From: Ascaphus truei
Taxonomy: Eukaryota > Chordata > Amphibia > Anura > Ascaphidae
Length of the DNA: 64,000 nucleotides
Direction: 5' to 3'
Assembly (NCBI GenBank): GCA_036426205.1
Contig: WSYH01001257.1
Span: forward strand, 1-64,000
Part shown: positions 10,159-21,648 of the stretch, piece after piece
Layout: each line of letters starts with the position of its first letter
Position numbering within the stretch: the stretch's first letter is position 1
Translations under genes and position numbers: made by a program
The notes under the pieces: generated by a model
What the model was told of the DNA's origin: nothing
The model's database searches: none
The model's input: the letters and a program-made list of their open reading frames with translations, nothing else

Positions 10159-12865
10159 GGCTGTATATGGTGTCTCAGATATGATGGTAATTTAGGAGAA
10201 GATAATAATTGTTTAAATTAAGATGATATTAAGAATGATAAAGCTAACCCTATTGTATGTTGTTAAGATAAAAATTCCTTTAGAAGTTGTTTATGGGATT
10301 ATAAGTATATGAAGAAATGTACTGTAGTATGAGTTAAAATTACCCATATGGATGGAAAATGTTGCTAACTGAAATTTTTACCATTTAAAAAAAATGGATA
10401 TCTATCTCCTGCCCATATGATATCGGGACAATTACCTCCATATGGTGCCCCCATTTACCCCCGTGTCTCCATTCTCAAACCCCCTGAGCCCGTTAACCTT
10501 TTCTGGGTCACAGGCACTGAGGCAATCTTCAACTAAGAAGTTTTTACGACTTCACTAAGAACCTGACTGAACAGCCTCTAGACCACTCACTATTGAAATG
10601 CCTTTTACATAGAGGAGAGGGAGGAGATGAACCTTAGGCAAAAATTAACCTCTGTCAGGGACTGTTCACGGGATGAATGCAGTGTGGCACAGGGATGAAC
10701 AGGTCCCTCAATTAACACTCAGGCACAGCAACAAAGCTGGGATTTTTCTTTTGACAATCTGCCCCCTCAAGTTAGGTAAGAAGTTGTGTTGAACAAATGG
10801 AGAATGTTGGGGAAATAAGATAACTCCAAATTATATTAATAAGGAAAATGAAGGGTTTGTATCTAAGTATTAAGTCAGATGTCCCTCCCCCAGTTATCTG
10901 CATGTATCAGTAGCCCCCACCTTTTTTTTTTCCTCCAGCTATTTTTACACAGGCATAGGAATGTTGTACAAAATCGTGAATGGCAGCCGGGCTCTTAGGA
11001 GAAACGAAAGACATGCAAACCCAAATTATTTGTGCAACATTAACCGAGTATGAGTGTATATTAAGTTGAAATTAATAATATTTTCCCGTCTGAATTGAAA
11101 AGTGGAAAACAAGATTATAACAGGTATAGGTATCTTTTTCCCTCAGCATGTTTTATTAGATTTTTAAGTATAGATATGGTAAAAAGGTTGATTGATTGAG
11201 TAATCCTTGTGTGTGCTTGTAAGAATCTGAGTGAATTCTATGTAAAAGTTTTATGCGCATTGAATAATAAGAATACCGGTTTATTGTATGTATACAAAAA
11301 TACTATTCAGGGACTTGCAAATGCTTCTAAATTAAGAATATAATTAATTGCTCATGTTGAAATCTAATTTTTAAAAGGTGTACACCCCCACTATAATATA
11401 AAATAATTAACACTGTGCAGGGGAAAGTTGTGGTATCTGTGGAGAAAAAGAATAAAGAAAGGATGAATTATTTTTGTAAACAGTCCAGTCACTGGAATAA
11501 TAAGGATGTTTATCGTACTGGCCAGGCGATTTATTTCCTTAAACAGAATTACAATTCTTTTCCTTTAAATCTCCACAGATAAAATAAGGTGAATATGTTA
11601 TATAGAAATAACAGGCGAAATATATTCTAGACACAAAGCTAACTAGAAGCTCAGCATTTTAAAATTAGTTTAAAAAAGTTAATTATGATATGAAAAAAAA
11701 GGATATCTTTATTAATTTAGTCTGCAGGATCAAACTGTTTTGTTTTCCTATTTACTAGAATAGGTGAGAAAAATGTGTTTTTGTTATTTTTGTAAAAGCT
11801 GGGTGAATGTGTGAGAGAAGCGTACAATTCTGTTTGTTTTGTGTCTGCACTCTGTGCTCTTTTTGTGTATAAACTGTTTAAAGTATATGTTAAGCCTATA
11901 ATTTTCTGTTTAACAAAGATTCAGTTTTAATTTTTGAATACCAGTAACATTATCGGGCTGTGTGAGGAGCTTCATATTTCAAGCTGTCCCAAATGGTATT
12001 GCAGTGTATGCTAAATTCCAATTAACAAAGTAATTAACAGTTTTTATTTTTTCTGTTACGAGGTTTTGGCAGGATGCCCAGAAAGATATTTCAGCTTGTT
12101 ATATGGTCGGAAATGGAAACAGTTGTAAACTGACTAATGTAGAGTTCAAATGAACAGAGAACAGTAACCTAGAATGAGAACTCTGAACACCTGGTGGATG
12201 GGTAATGAAGGGGTTAAAACGTAAATCTTTATTATCTGTGTAAAATAATGGGGATTAAAACAAATATTAAACGCTCAGATCCTATAGTATGAACACAATG
12301 TAATGTTCTGGATCACTGATGAACTGCATAGAATCACTAAACTAGTGTCTGCAGTTTGAACAAGTGGATAAAGTAACCACTAGTCCAATGTAATCAGCAC
12401 AAAAACTCTAGTGCTGAGGCACGTATAATTGTGCAGACCCTGTAATAGCAGTAAAGCAACGGACAAGGAAAAAGGACCCTAGCCAGGTCTGCCAGTATAC
12501 TAGAGGGTTCTATATGGAATTATTTTTCTGCAAAGTTGATCAAATATTTAATATTTTATCATTTTTAACCATCTTTTTCTCTCAAATGTGTCCCACCTTT
12601 AAATCTGTGTCTATACGTTTTTATGCTACAGGTTGTTCAAAACCAGATGCTATTTTGTGTTCTAAAAGTTTCTGTCAGAAGACTATAGCAGATTATATTT
12701 ATATTCAGTCGGGTTGTGAGATTTTTTATGAAAATTTTATACCTAAAGGTTTCAGGTTAGTTTTGCTATACTGTACATCAAGCAATTCCATTAAGGTTAT
12801 GTTTTAAATGCTGTTATCCTTTATGTGATATTGTTCACATATAGTTAAAGTGAACAAAAGGAGGA
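10159..12865. other. AT-rich decayed interior of the ERV
   Basis: This stretch occupies the place of gag and pol, but no protease, RT, RNase H or integrase motif can be recognised on either strand. A 97-codon open frame at 12514-12807 resembles nothing I know and may be chance. Confidence 0.4.
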
Positions 12866-13836
12866 TGTTATTGCTGGCTGCCCCTGAAACCGTATGGCAA
12901 GGGCTGAGTGTCAGCTCTTGGGTCTAATATTGTACCTTACTGTGTTGCCTGTAATTTTTCCCTTTTATACTGCCCCCCATAGGGGTATAAACTAGGAACT
13001 GTGTATGTGGGATTAAATGTGTAAAACCAGTGGGCTAGTTAATGCATTCTCTGTGTATTCCCTTTACCTCATGGGACTGCAGCTGTCTGTGCAAGTTTAT
13101 AAGTGGATTGCCTTGTATGGGTGGCCTCTTATGAGGTAGCTGCAGGGCAGAGAGCAAGGTATTCTTAGCTGGTGTCTTAGAGAAGAGAAGGTTTTAGAAC
13201 CCCACATGATAGGTGCAAATGGTGGAGTGCAAGCTCTTGTGTCTACATGTTGGTTTTATGTGTTTTAAACCCGCAATGCATTGTGTTTGTCCTGTGATTT
13301 AAACCCAGGTTGGTGAATTAGCATGTGAATTAGCATGTGAGTTACATGTGAATAAGCATGTGAGTTACATGTGAATAAGCATTCCAATGCCCCAGCTCAG
13401 ATATGGATGGCCAGAAAGTGAACTGACCCTGTTATTTCATATGTCATATTCCCTTAGCGGAACTGTGAAATTTCTTGTGTGTCAGTTTTAGGGGGATATT
13501 TGGGTGGAAATATAATTATTTTGATTGCAGGAGTTGGGGGGCCAAAGTGCTGGTAGTCATTTAATTTTCCCCAGCAAGCAGGCATGATTTGACAGTGCGC
13601 AGGGTGAATTACACCAGGGCTTCCCTGTGTCCCCCAGACTTCTGGATTTCGAGCCAAAATCACCCCAAGTTATTTCCCTAATAAGTATAAGGTCCCCCAA
13701 AGTATATTCTCTGTTTCTTGTGTTTGTGTGTTTTCGAGGTCTTATCCGAATAAACCGCAGTTTGTTTTTCTGCCTGTTTTGCCTTGTGACTGATCCCTTA
13801 AATATAAAGGTGTATTTGGCCTGGCCTAATGTGACA
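12866..13836 (+). repeat. possible LTR-like segment inside the ERV
   Basis: A purine run (AAAAGGAGGA) is followed by TGTTATTGCTGG, and about 970 bases later an AATAAA signal (13750) and a TGTGACA end can be read, an LTR-like arrangement. No second copy and no clear target duplication exist in the window, so this is only a suggestion. Confidence 0.25.
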
Positions 13837-15539
13837 ATCAGAAAGAATTTTTTCTCATGGGAAGACCAATGGTCACCCTAGGTACCATGTAGATTTAATG
13901 TTATATGATTATGCTCTAAACAGATGATTTTAATCAGCGTCTATTGTGTGAAACTAATGCAATTGTCTGAGTGTCTCATGTCCAGGTGCAGTCCTTCCAA
14001 TTAGGTAAAGATAAAGGTGACGCAAAAGCGCTTTTCATCTGAAGTGGAGAAGCCCATTCCAGATTCTACCCCGTCAGAGTAATTTTCCTGGATCCATGTT
14101 ACACAAGTGCACCCACAGTCGCTTCAAATTAAACCTCAACACAGGAGGGAAGGCCTAAAGACACAGTCGTTCTCAGTTGGTGTTCTGATTCATAAGAAAA
14201 CCCGGCAGTAACCAAAGAAGGAGAGAGGTTCATAAGAAAATCCGGACCTCAACATTTGAACTTTGAACTTTCTAATAACTCTTTTTTTACAGGTTTTATT
14301 ATTTTAGTTACAATGTTTATTCTATTAGGTTTATATAAGTGGTGTCCACATGAAGTTGATAAGGTAGTAACAGATATAGCTGGTTTAGCCATAATTTTTC
14401 TGTATGGGTTTTTATTATTATGTGTATAGCATATATGTACACCTTCTTGTCATATAATGGAATCCTGGTAAACAAAGCCCACATCTTATGTGCAATATAC
14501 TCCAATCCATACCCAATAGGTTGCACCCCAGGAACACGAGTTATATTTAACCCCTTGGAAAAGGACAATATGTTATAAGATATTTGTAGAAATATATATA
14601 TAAGAATTGGTTACGAAGAGAGTAGATACGAGTTTGCCCTAGGGAAGTTATTGACTCTGTGATAGAAGGATAGATAAAGTATTATCCTGCAACTAGACCA
14701 GGTTATGTTATTTGGGAAAAGTGGTTCCAGTGTTTAAAGGTAGAGATGAGGGATGGGATTTGTTGGGACTTGGTGGTTAGATTATTTCGCTGGGAGCGAA
14801 GCTAGTGGATGTTTTTGTATCTGTCTGTCCTACTCATTACTCTCTATATATGTGTTATGAACAGCAAAACTTTGGTCCAGAAGTGCGTTGCAACCCCCCC
14901 ACCGATGCTATGTCTCTTTTTGGGGATGAAAATGTCAGCAGTCCCCCAGAAGAAGAGACCAAAGAAGAAATCAACTGGGCCAATACAATGGCCAGAAAGG
15001 AATCAAATTATGCACTATGGTACTATTTTTTTGGTCCGGCAGGACTATGATATGGTTAACTGTTCTTTAAAAAGTCTGTCTCTAAAGGATAAGAGGGGGC
15101 TGAGAAGATTGGATATGAGGAAGGTGGGGAGGTCACCCAAGGGCATGTGTCAACCACAAGGAAAGGATCACAAGTCAGCCATTTTGACTATGGCAGCCAT
15201 TTTGTCTGTTCCGATATTCTGAGTAAATGTAGTATGTAAGATGTATGTGTTGTGCAGTCGCTCCTAGGAAATATTAACCTACACCAAACCCCACTTATTC
15301 TCAGAAATAGAATTTGCCCGCTTTTCAAATAATGTCCACCCTACCTAAGCAAAGTATACGAAATTGAAAGGCATTAATTATCAAAAGTAGCTCAGTTAAG
15401 AGCGTTGCGGGAGGTCTAATACCTTTTTTAGGAATGTATGATTAATATGAAAAATGAGATTTTTTTTAGTAGTCAATATAGATGCCGTTTTTATACGATA
15501 CTATAATACACTATTTTAAGGCTCAGTAGCAAAAAGCAA
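13837..15539. other. degraded region upstream of the env remnant
   Basis: By position this should hold the surface part of env. Several short frames (for example 14805-15050 and 14809-15222) overlap in different phases, but none can be aligned confidently to a known surface protein by eye. The sequence is AT-rich with stops in all frames. Confidence 0.35.
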
Positions 15540-15835
15540 TAGATAAGAACAGTAGTTTTGCAAAATTGTATGGCATTAGGTTATCTGATGGCAGCACAAG
15601 GAGGGGTTTGTAAGTTAGTGGGTAAAGAATGCTGTACTTATATTGACACCCAATCAAAAAGCATACACCATGATATGGATACTCTAGCAGAAATTCAATC
15701 TAGAATGCGAGAGGAACCAAAAGGGTTCGATTGGACCTTTTGCCTTGGAAATTGGCTAGGTGTATTGGGAATGAAATTCTTTACGGAATTAGGATAATCG
15801 CAGGTTTATTACTCTGTGTGTATGTATTAATCTAG
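15540..15835 (+). pseudogene. retroviral envelope transmembrane subunit remnant (env TM)
   Basis: The open frame 15558-15797 shows the conserved ectodomain block of class I retroviral fusion subunits: an LQN-containing heptad segment, an AAQGGVC stretch at the immunosuppressive-domain position, and C-X6-CC (CKLVGKECC). A tryptophan-rich pre-membrane stretch follows. The hydrophobic anchor appears only in another frame after 15781, so a frameshift separates ectodomain and anchor; a stop codon also lies just upstream of the frame. TM drives membrane fusion in an intact virus. This copy is broken at both ends. It lies 310 bases before the 3' LTR, the usual env position. Confidence 0.75.
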
Positions 15836-16099
15836 ATGGCTAAAAGTGTAATCAGCTCTATTTTTGCCAAAGAAAGCTGTTTCTACTTCTAGCTCTACAG
15901 TTACGTATATGTCTCCCACAATGAGAGCGAGAAATACCAATACTCTTGGTACTCGTCAACCACCACCCATATATTCATCTCTGATTATCAAACAAGATAC
16001 CTAAAAGTGCGAGGTTTCTCCCTTGGAGTTTTTCCTCTCCTGAGTGGTACGCAGAAGAATAAATGGGATTGGTCAATTGGATTGTTCTTCCAGAACAAT

Positions 16100-16109
16100 C
16101 AGGATGGAA
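16100..16109 (+). promoter_or_regulatory. polypurine tract of the ERV
   Basis: CAGGATGGAA directly precedes the TGTAAGG start of the right LTR. The T interrupts the tract. Confidence 0.5.
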
Positions 16110-16635
16110 TGTAAGGTTAAAAAATGTATCTGTCAGTTTTGTTCCCTTCAGTTTTGTTCCCTGAAAAGGTTAAGGCAATGTGTGTCAGCTTCATTCTACT
16201 CAGAGACTTAAATAGTTACATATTTTAGTCTCCGTTAAGTTTAGATCAGCTGGCTCAACATGTCATCTGCACAAGAAGACAAGACCACCTTATAAGACCC
16301 CATTATATCTATTACTCAGCAGTAAATGTTTGAAGGTTTACAGAAAAGGCAATATGTAAAGGTTACTTGTAAATTTAGATGTGTGATCCATATATGTAAC
16401 ATATGACAACGGTATTTTCTGTCCTTGCATTGTGTATAAAAACTGCTCTCTTTGTACTAAATGTCAGTTGTGAAAACTCAGCACGCATCCCTTGTGTTAC
16501 TGTCGTTCTCTCACTCCGAGCTCGTAACTATCATATCTGAGAACAAAGAGTATAGCAGCTGCCTGATGAATCTCCCCGGGTCTAGTAAAAGAAGTTACCT
16601 GCTCTAAGGTCTGGTCAGGTAGACTGGACTTAACA
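16110..16635 (+). repeat. 3' LTR of the ERV
   Basis: This 526-base LTR starts TGTAAGG and ends CTTAACA. It carries a short tandem duplication of TCAGTTTTGTTCCC near its start that the left copy lacks. Confidence 0.85.
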
Positions 16636-16637
16636 TA

Positions 16638-16998
16638 CACTGGCGACACAGTTTATTGCACTGCGGCCAGATCCGCAAGCCGGGAGATTTCCCGGCTTGC
16701 TAGTGGCCGCCCCTCGGCGTGCCGCGCGTCACCGACGCGCGGTCACGCGTCATCGGGAGCGTGCGCCCCCTGCACGCGCGTCCAGGGCTCCCCGAGGGAG
16801 CCCTGGTGTCCCGCGATGTGGGGGACGGCGGCAGGGGGTTCCGGGGGACCCGGCGGACCCGGCAGCGGGAGGGAGAGCGCCCCGATCGGAGGGCGCTCTT
16901 CCGCTGCTTCGGCGCGCGCCCGTCACCCTCCGGCGCGCGCCAGGCTACTGCTGCGGCCGAGAACGGGCAAATGCTCGAATAAACTCGGCCGCAGCAGT
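16638..16998. mobile_element. GC-rich TA-target MITE placed in the ERV target duplication
   Basis: It is flanked by TA (16636-16637 and 16999-17000). The left end CACTGGCGACACAGTTTATT and the right end, complement of AATAAACTCGGCCGCAGCAG, are related to the MITE at 8753-9151. The interior is strongly GC- and CpG-rich, unlike its surroundings, and has long open frames on both strands that are composition artefacts. Removing it restores TAGGG as the ERV target duplication. Confidence 0.75.
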
Positions 16999-17003
16999 AG
17001 GGG

Positions 17004-17789
17004 TACCACATTTCTTATCACATTATCAGATTTCTTATTTAATTTCTAGGTTTTTCTTCAATTAACTCACTACGTAAACATTGCAGGGTTAACTCAAGGG
17101 AGGGTGGGTAAACCTCAGGGTGGGATGAAAGTACAGGTTATACCCTAGTTTTCCTTAGTAAAGCATTTTATGGCAATGCAATACTAGCCCAAAAAGGTAG
17201 CCAAGGTGGCTAGGTAATGTAGTTTTTTGGATTATTAACTATTTATATTCCTGTGGTATACCTTGTCAGCCACAGGCATCAAAGGGTTTAAAGTTTTTTC
17301 TACAATAGGGTTCTGTGATTATAGATTTTACAAAAGTCTATGATAGAAATATTATTCATGTAATTGCGATGCGTTAATAAACGTGTTATTAATGTTTGCA
17401 TTTATTCGCGCATCGCGACTATGGGTAAGATATTTCATCCAGTAAATTATTACCGCAATCTGCGGTAATAAAGATACTTTTTGTGGGGGGGTGATATATT
17501 AACTCAGTTTTAATTGAGTTTTTGAACTATGTAGGCCAAATTGTCTGAAAACTATATTTAGAATCCTTAATAAATTGGCTTAGCAAATAAATCCGTTTTC
17601 AAGAGCATACAAAAACATGATCCATAAATAGATGATATTGTCCTGATCTGTGTGACTGAATTACTGATTGATTTCAAGTGCTGGTTGTATTAAGTGTGGA
17701 GTTAGAAACAGAAGGAGTTGGAACAAGGAATGGGTTAAGCAAGGTATAGAATATTGAAGTAATTAACTGTTAGTACTTATAACTGCGTA
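17004..17789. other. AT-rich spacer
   Basis: No gene or known repeat is recognised. Two small palindromes are visible: GCGATGCG with CGCATCGC (about 17367-17420) and ATTACCGCA/TGCGGTAAT (17449-17470). Confidence 0.4.
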
Positions 17790-17800
17790 GTTGCAATAAT

Positions 17801-18618
17801 GAGCAGGATTGAGAAAGCCACTCAATGCACATCTTGCCACATGTATGTGCACGTGGAGCAGATTGTCCAGGCAGCGTACCGCTGTGAGAAGTGTGAGCAG
17901 GTGGTCTCTTAGAGTCAGAGATTGCTGAACTGAAGAGGAAACCTGCAATATTGAGGGACATTGACATTCTGGAAAGGAGTTTAGTGCTCACTGAGCAGGC
18001 CCTCGCTTGGATTAGTGGTGCAGATGGTGGCACTGTGAGTGGGGATCAGGTAGGTAGCTGGGTTACAGTTAGATGGAGAAGCAAGGGGAAGAGAAAGTGG
18101 CAGGTCAATTCTTAGCTGACCCATCCCAATATATTTGCCATATTGAGTGAAGATATTGGAAGTGTCAGTGCAGGAATGGCAAGGCTGGGGGAGACTGATT
18201 CCTCTAGCAGCCAAGGGACTCTGGATATTCAGAGACCAACAAAGATTGTGGTGGTAGGGGACTGCATTATTAGGAAGGTAGATAGGGCAATCTGTTGCCA
18301 TGACCGCAGGAACCGAACAGTTTGTTGTCTCCCGGGGGCTCCAGTTCGGCACATTGCGGATTGGGTAGACAGATCGCTGGGAGTGGCTGGGACTGACACA
18401 GCGGTCTTTGTACACTTTGGAACCAATGACAAAGTTAGAGAAAGATGGAGGGTCCTAAAAAAGGATTTAAGGGATCTAGGCCAAAAGCTTAAGGCAAGGG
18501 CCTCAAAGGTAGTATTTTCTTGGATATCACCATGCGCTACATCAGGGAAACAGTCAGAAATTAGGGAGGTTAAGTCATGGCTAAAAAAGTGGTGCAGGAA
18601 GGAGGCTTTGGGGCTTTA
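17801..18618 (+). pseudogene. CR1 ORF1: zinc-binding N-terminus and SGNH-esterase-like domain
   Basis: The frame from ATG 17801 gives CTSCHMYV and YRCEKCEQ, a double CX2C zinc motif, before a stop near 17909. The open frame 18143-18618 has the esterase-like domain of CR1 ORF1 proteins: VVVGDCIIRKVD (usual GDSxxR, with serine replaced by cysteine here) and HFGTNDKVR (block with the conserved GxND). ORF1 proteins bind element RNA; the esterase role is unproven. The Ser-to-Cys change removes the expected nucleophile. A stop and frameshift separate the two halves. Confidence 0.75.
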
Positions 18619-18975
18619 AGAGCACTGGGACTCCTTTACTTAGAGATGCAATCTTTATGGTAGGGACGGATTGCACCTTAATGAAGAGGGATATTTGTGC
18701 TAGGGGGGAGAATGTTTAAAGGTTGGAAGAGATTTTAAACAAGGATGGAGGGGGGAGGGACAAGAAACAGATAACAAACTAAATAGAATAGATGGGGATA
18801 GGGAAAAGCAAGGGGCCATGGAGGTAGAATGGAGGCAAGTGGGAGTTTGGCAAGCAGCGATACACACCATATTAAATTCAAATAATACTAGAAAACTTCT
18901 AAAGACTAAATCCAATTGGAGTAGAAGGCAGGAGCAGATAAGATAATAGTACAGACTGAAAAAAAACTTAAATGC

Positions 18976-20890
18976 ATGTTTACTAATGCAAGACGCCTGA
19001 CCGATAAAATGGGGGAGCTTGACTTAATATCTGCGAGGGAGCAGTATGATATCGCAGGCATTACTGAAACATGGTGGGAGGAAACTCATGACTGGGCAGT
19101 CAATTTAGAGGGTTATTCCCTTTTTCAGAAGGATCGAGCAAATAGAAGAGGAGGTGGAGTATGTTTATATGTTAAACCAGATCTAAAACCTATTATAAGG
19201 GAAGATGTTTATGAAGGAAATGATGAAAATGTAGACCTTGTGGATAGCAGGAAATTAGCAGTGGAGGTAAAAGTACAAAGAAAATGTTTGTAGAGATTTG
19301 CAGTGGCAGATTTCCCATTAGGCACGGGCCTAGGGTGGCAATATTTGTGGGCGGAAAAATATGCTTTTGTCATGCTCTCGGGCCTATTGGACCTAATGGG
19401 AAGGCACTTGCATGTGTCAGCCGCCTCCTTTCTGTCGCCCTCCTGCTCCTTTGGAATCCGAGTGTGAAATGACGCCATGGATGTCAAGAACATAGTGCCA
19501 CACGGCCTCTCGTTGCTATGGCAACATGACATTGCAACGTCAAATGACATGATGACATCGCTTTTCCATGGCAATGCGCCAGCAAGCGATGTCATGTACG
19601 TGACGTCCACGGCGTCATTTGATGCTGGGATTCCAAAGGAGCAGGCGGGCGGCAGAAAGGAGGCTGCCGACACAGGCAAGTGCATAGGGACGGTGTATTT
19701 TGAAATTTGCCACCGGGGATTTGCTATAAACCACCAAATATATGTGAGATTGAGGAAGACAAAATATTTTCGCAAAAGGAGAAGGCATCAAAACTAGGTC
19801 ATGCTTGCATAATGGGTGATTTTAATTATCCAAACAGACTGGGGCAATGAGATTAGCATTACAATGAAAGGAAACAGGTTTTTGGGGGTGCTTAAAGACA
19901 ATTACATGAGCCAAATTATTGAGGAACCAACCAGGAAAGGGGCAATGCTGGATTTGATAATATCAAATAATGTATAAGTAATAATAAATATTCAAGTCCG
20001 GGAACATAACATGGTCTAGTTTGAAAAATATTATCAAAAAACAGATTACTTGGGGTCAACAAAGACGTTAAACTTTAGAAAGGCAGATTTTTATAAACTG
20101 AGGACTAATCTACAAAGTATAAATTGGGATGATGTTTTGTTCAGGGAAAATTTGGGAAGATAAATGGGCAGTCTTTTGTATATTATTAGAAAAGCACACT
20201 TATCAGTGCATACCCTTGGGTAATACATCTAAAAGAAATAAGTTTAAACCAATGTGGCTAAATAAACATATAGGAGAGGAAATGGAAAAAAAGAGTCAGG
20301 CGTTTAGATTCTTAAAGTCAGAAGGGACGGAGACATCATATCAGAATTATAAGGAATGTAAGAAAAATTGCAAAAGTGCAATCAAATTAGTAACAATTGA
20401 TAATGAAAAAAGGATTGCAATAGAAAGTAAGATCAACCCTAAAAAGTTGACAGGCAGGCAGAATATTGGAGATAAGGAAAAAGCAGAGGTATTAAAAAAA
20501 TTCTTTGCCTCCGTATTTATCAACGAAGAATCAATCGCAATAGTAGTGCCGTAGGAGGAAGCCACAACCTCTATATTAATTAAAAATTGGTTAACTGAAG
20601 AAGAAGTTCATAGGTGGCTTGATAAAATGAAAGTAAAAAAGGCATCAGCCCCAATTGCATACATCAAAGAGTTCTTATGGAGTTAAGTTCTGTAATAGCC
20701 AAACCATTACATTTAATATTCAAGGCCTTCATTTCCACAGGCTCAGAACCACTCGGTAAAAATATTTGCACCTGGATCGAAAACTGTTTGCAGGATAGAC
20801 AACAGATGTCATACAGTAAATGGAACTTTTCAGGTTGGGCTAAAGATGTGAGTTTAGTACTTCAGGGATCGGTACTGGGACCCCTGCTTT
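18976..20890 (+). pseudogene. CR1 ORF2, endonuclease and first part of RT
   Basis: The apurinic-type endonuclease starts with FTNARRLTDKMGELD and continues with GITETWWEE, DWAV and RRGGGVCLYV. After the MITE at 19301-19715 it resumes with the ACIMGDF-type motif near 19800 and TRKGAMLDLIISN near 19935. The linker runs to about 20560. RT begins with KPLHLIFKAF and reaches LQGSVLGPLL at about 20857-20890, where the chromovirus interrupts it. Several in-frame stops are present. The enzyme would nick target DNA and prime reverse transcription from its own 3' tail. Confidence 0.8.
19301..19715. mobile_element. hAT-like foldback MITE in CR1 ORF2
   Basis: The ends are CAGTGGCAGATTT and the complement of AAATTTGCCACCG. 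They are flanked by 8-base duplications, GAGATTTG (19293-19300) and GGGATTTG (19716-19723), matching at 7 of 8 positions, the hAT target length. Long inverted arms extend inward (about 19301-19460 against 19610-19715). No transposase is present. Confidence 0.7.
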
Positions 20891-20895
20891 GTTAA

Positions 20896-21637
20896 TGTAA
20901 GGCCGCTGCCCGCTGCGGTTCCTACCTCGGCTGCCGGGGCGCGCGGCACCCGGTCACGTGGACCTCCTCTTCTTCCTGAACTCCCGGCAGCCCCTGCAGC
21001 CCATGCGCGCCGCCGTGGAAAGGCCACGCGCGCGCCTACGGCTCCTGCCTTTCAGTCCGGCGAACTCAACCCGCCCCTTCCGTCGCACGCGTCGCGCGCG
21101 CGCGCCACTATGTCCATCTCTACTGCCGCCAATGTTATTGTTCCGTTCCCACCTGTTCTGCATCCTGCCTCAGCCTATCAGCGCTCTACCTACGTCTGAC
21201 ATCACCGCTGGAGGTTCTCATTGGTTCCTGTCAGTATTTAGTGCCTCCAGCCCTAAGCTGATTGCTGAGCATAGTCAGTCTCTAGTTGTGCTTGCTACAA
21301 GCTACTTCGCAGTCTGCTTTTGTCTTCCATCACAGACCCTAGCCTGAACCTGGACTCCCGATCTCTGGCACCCTCGAACCCCGGCTCGCTCAACGGACTT
21401 CTACCTTCTCCTCTCCTCGACCCTGGCTTAGGACACCGACTACTCCTGATCTCTCCTACCCCGGATCTGGCAAGTACCTCTACCACTCTACTCTCTCCTC
21501 TCCCGAACAAGGCGATCTACACGACTCTGCTTACCGGACCCGCTCACGCGGCTGTAGGGCGGTGGTTTTCCTGTATCCCCACCTCGGCCTCACGGTCCAG
21601 TCCGGTTTGTGGTGAGCACTCTTATATTCCCGTGACA
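20896..21637 (+). repeat. 5' LTR of the chromovirus
   Basis: It is 742 bases, starts TGTAAGGCC and ends CCCGTGACA. The first 250 bases are CpG-rich. The differences from the 3' LTR include an alternating CG run that is longer here. Confidence 0.92.
21220..21273 (+). promoter_or_regulatory. LTR promoter: inverted CCAAT, TATA-like box and inferred start
   Basis: ATTGG (inverted CCAAT) is at 21220-21224 and TATTTA at 21235-21240. The sequence GCTGAGCATA at 21264-21273 lies 24 bases after the box, the distance of a transcription start. It is complementary to the primer-binding site, which supports it as the RNA 5' end. Confidence 0.6.
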
Positions 21638-21638
21638 T

Positions 21639-21648
21639 TATGCTCAGC
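21639..21648 (+). promoter_or_regulatory. self-priming primer-binding site of the chromovirus
   Basis: TATGCTCAGC directly after the LTR is the perfect 10-base complement of GCTGAGCATA at 21264-21273. There is no TGG-type tRNA site. Tf1 and sushi-type elements are known to prime with the folded 5' end of their own RNA, and this pairing fits that mechanism. The gag ATG at 21640 lies inside it. Confidence 0.65.

Larger units (their letters stand above)
8507..16635 (+). mobile_element. endogenous retrovirus (ERV) with env remnant
   Basis: Two matching LTRs (8507-9430 including an inserted MITE, and 16110-16635) bracket 6.7 kb. The target duplication is TAGGG: 8502-8506 on the left, and on the right the TA at 16636-16637 plus GGG at 17001-17003 once the MITE between them is removed. 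A Leu-type primer-binding site follows the left LTR, and a transmembrane envelope remnant with the CX6CC motif precedes the right LTR. That envelope type separates it from the Gypsy elements and makes it a retrovirus. No gag or pol can be read, so the interior is heavily decayed or replaced. Confidence 0.75.

Noticed and set aside
12514..12807. 97-codon frame in the ERV interior
   Set aside because: No known motif; AT-rich context makes chance likely.
16697..17065. Arg/Pro/Gly-rich open frames on both strands
   Set aside because: They lie inside a GC-rich MITE; open frames on both strands at once reflect composition.
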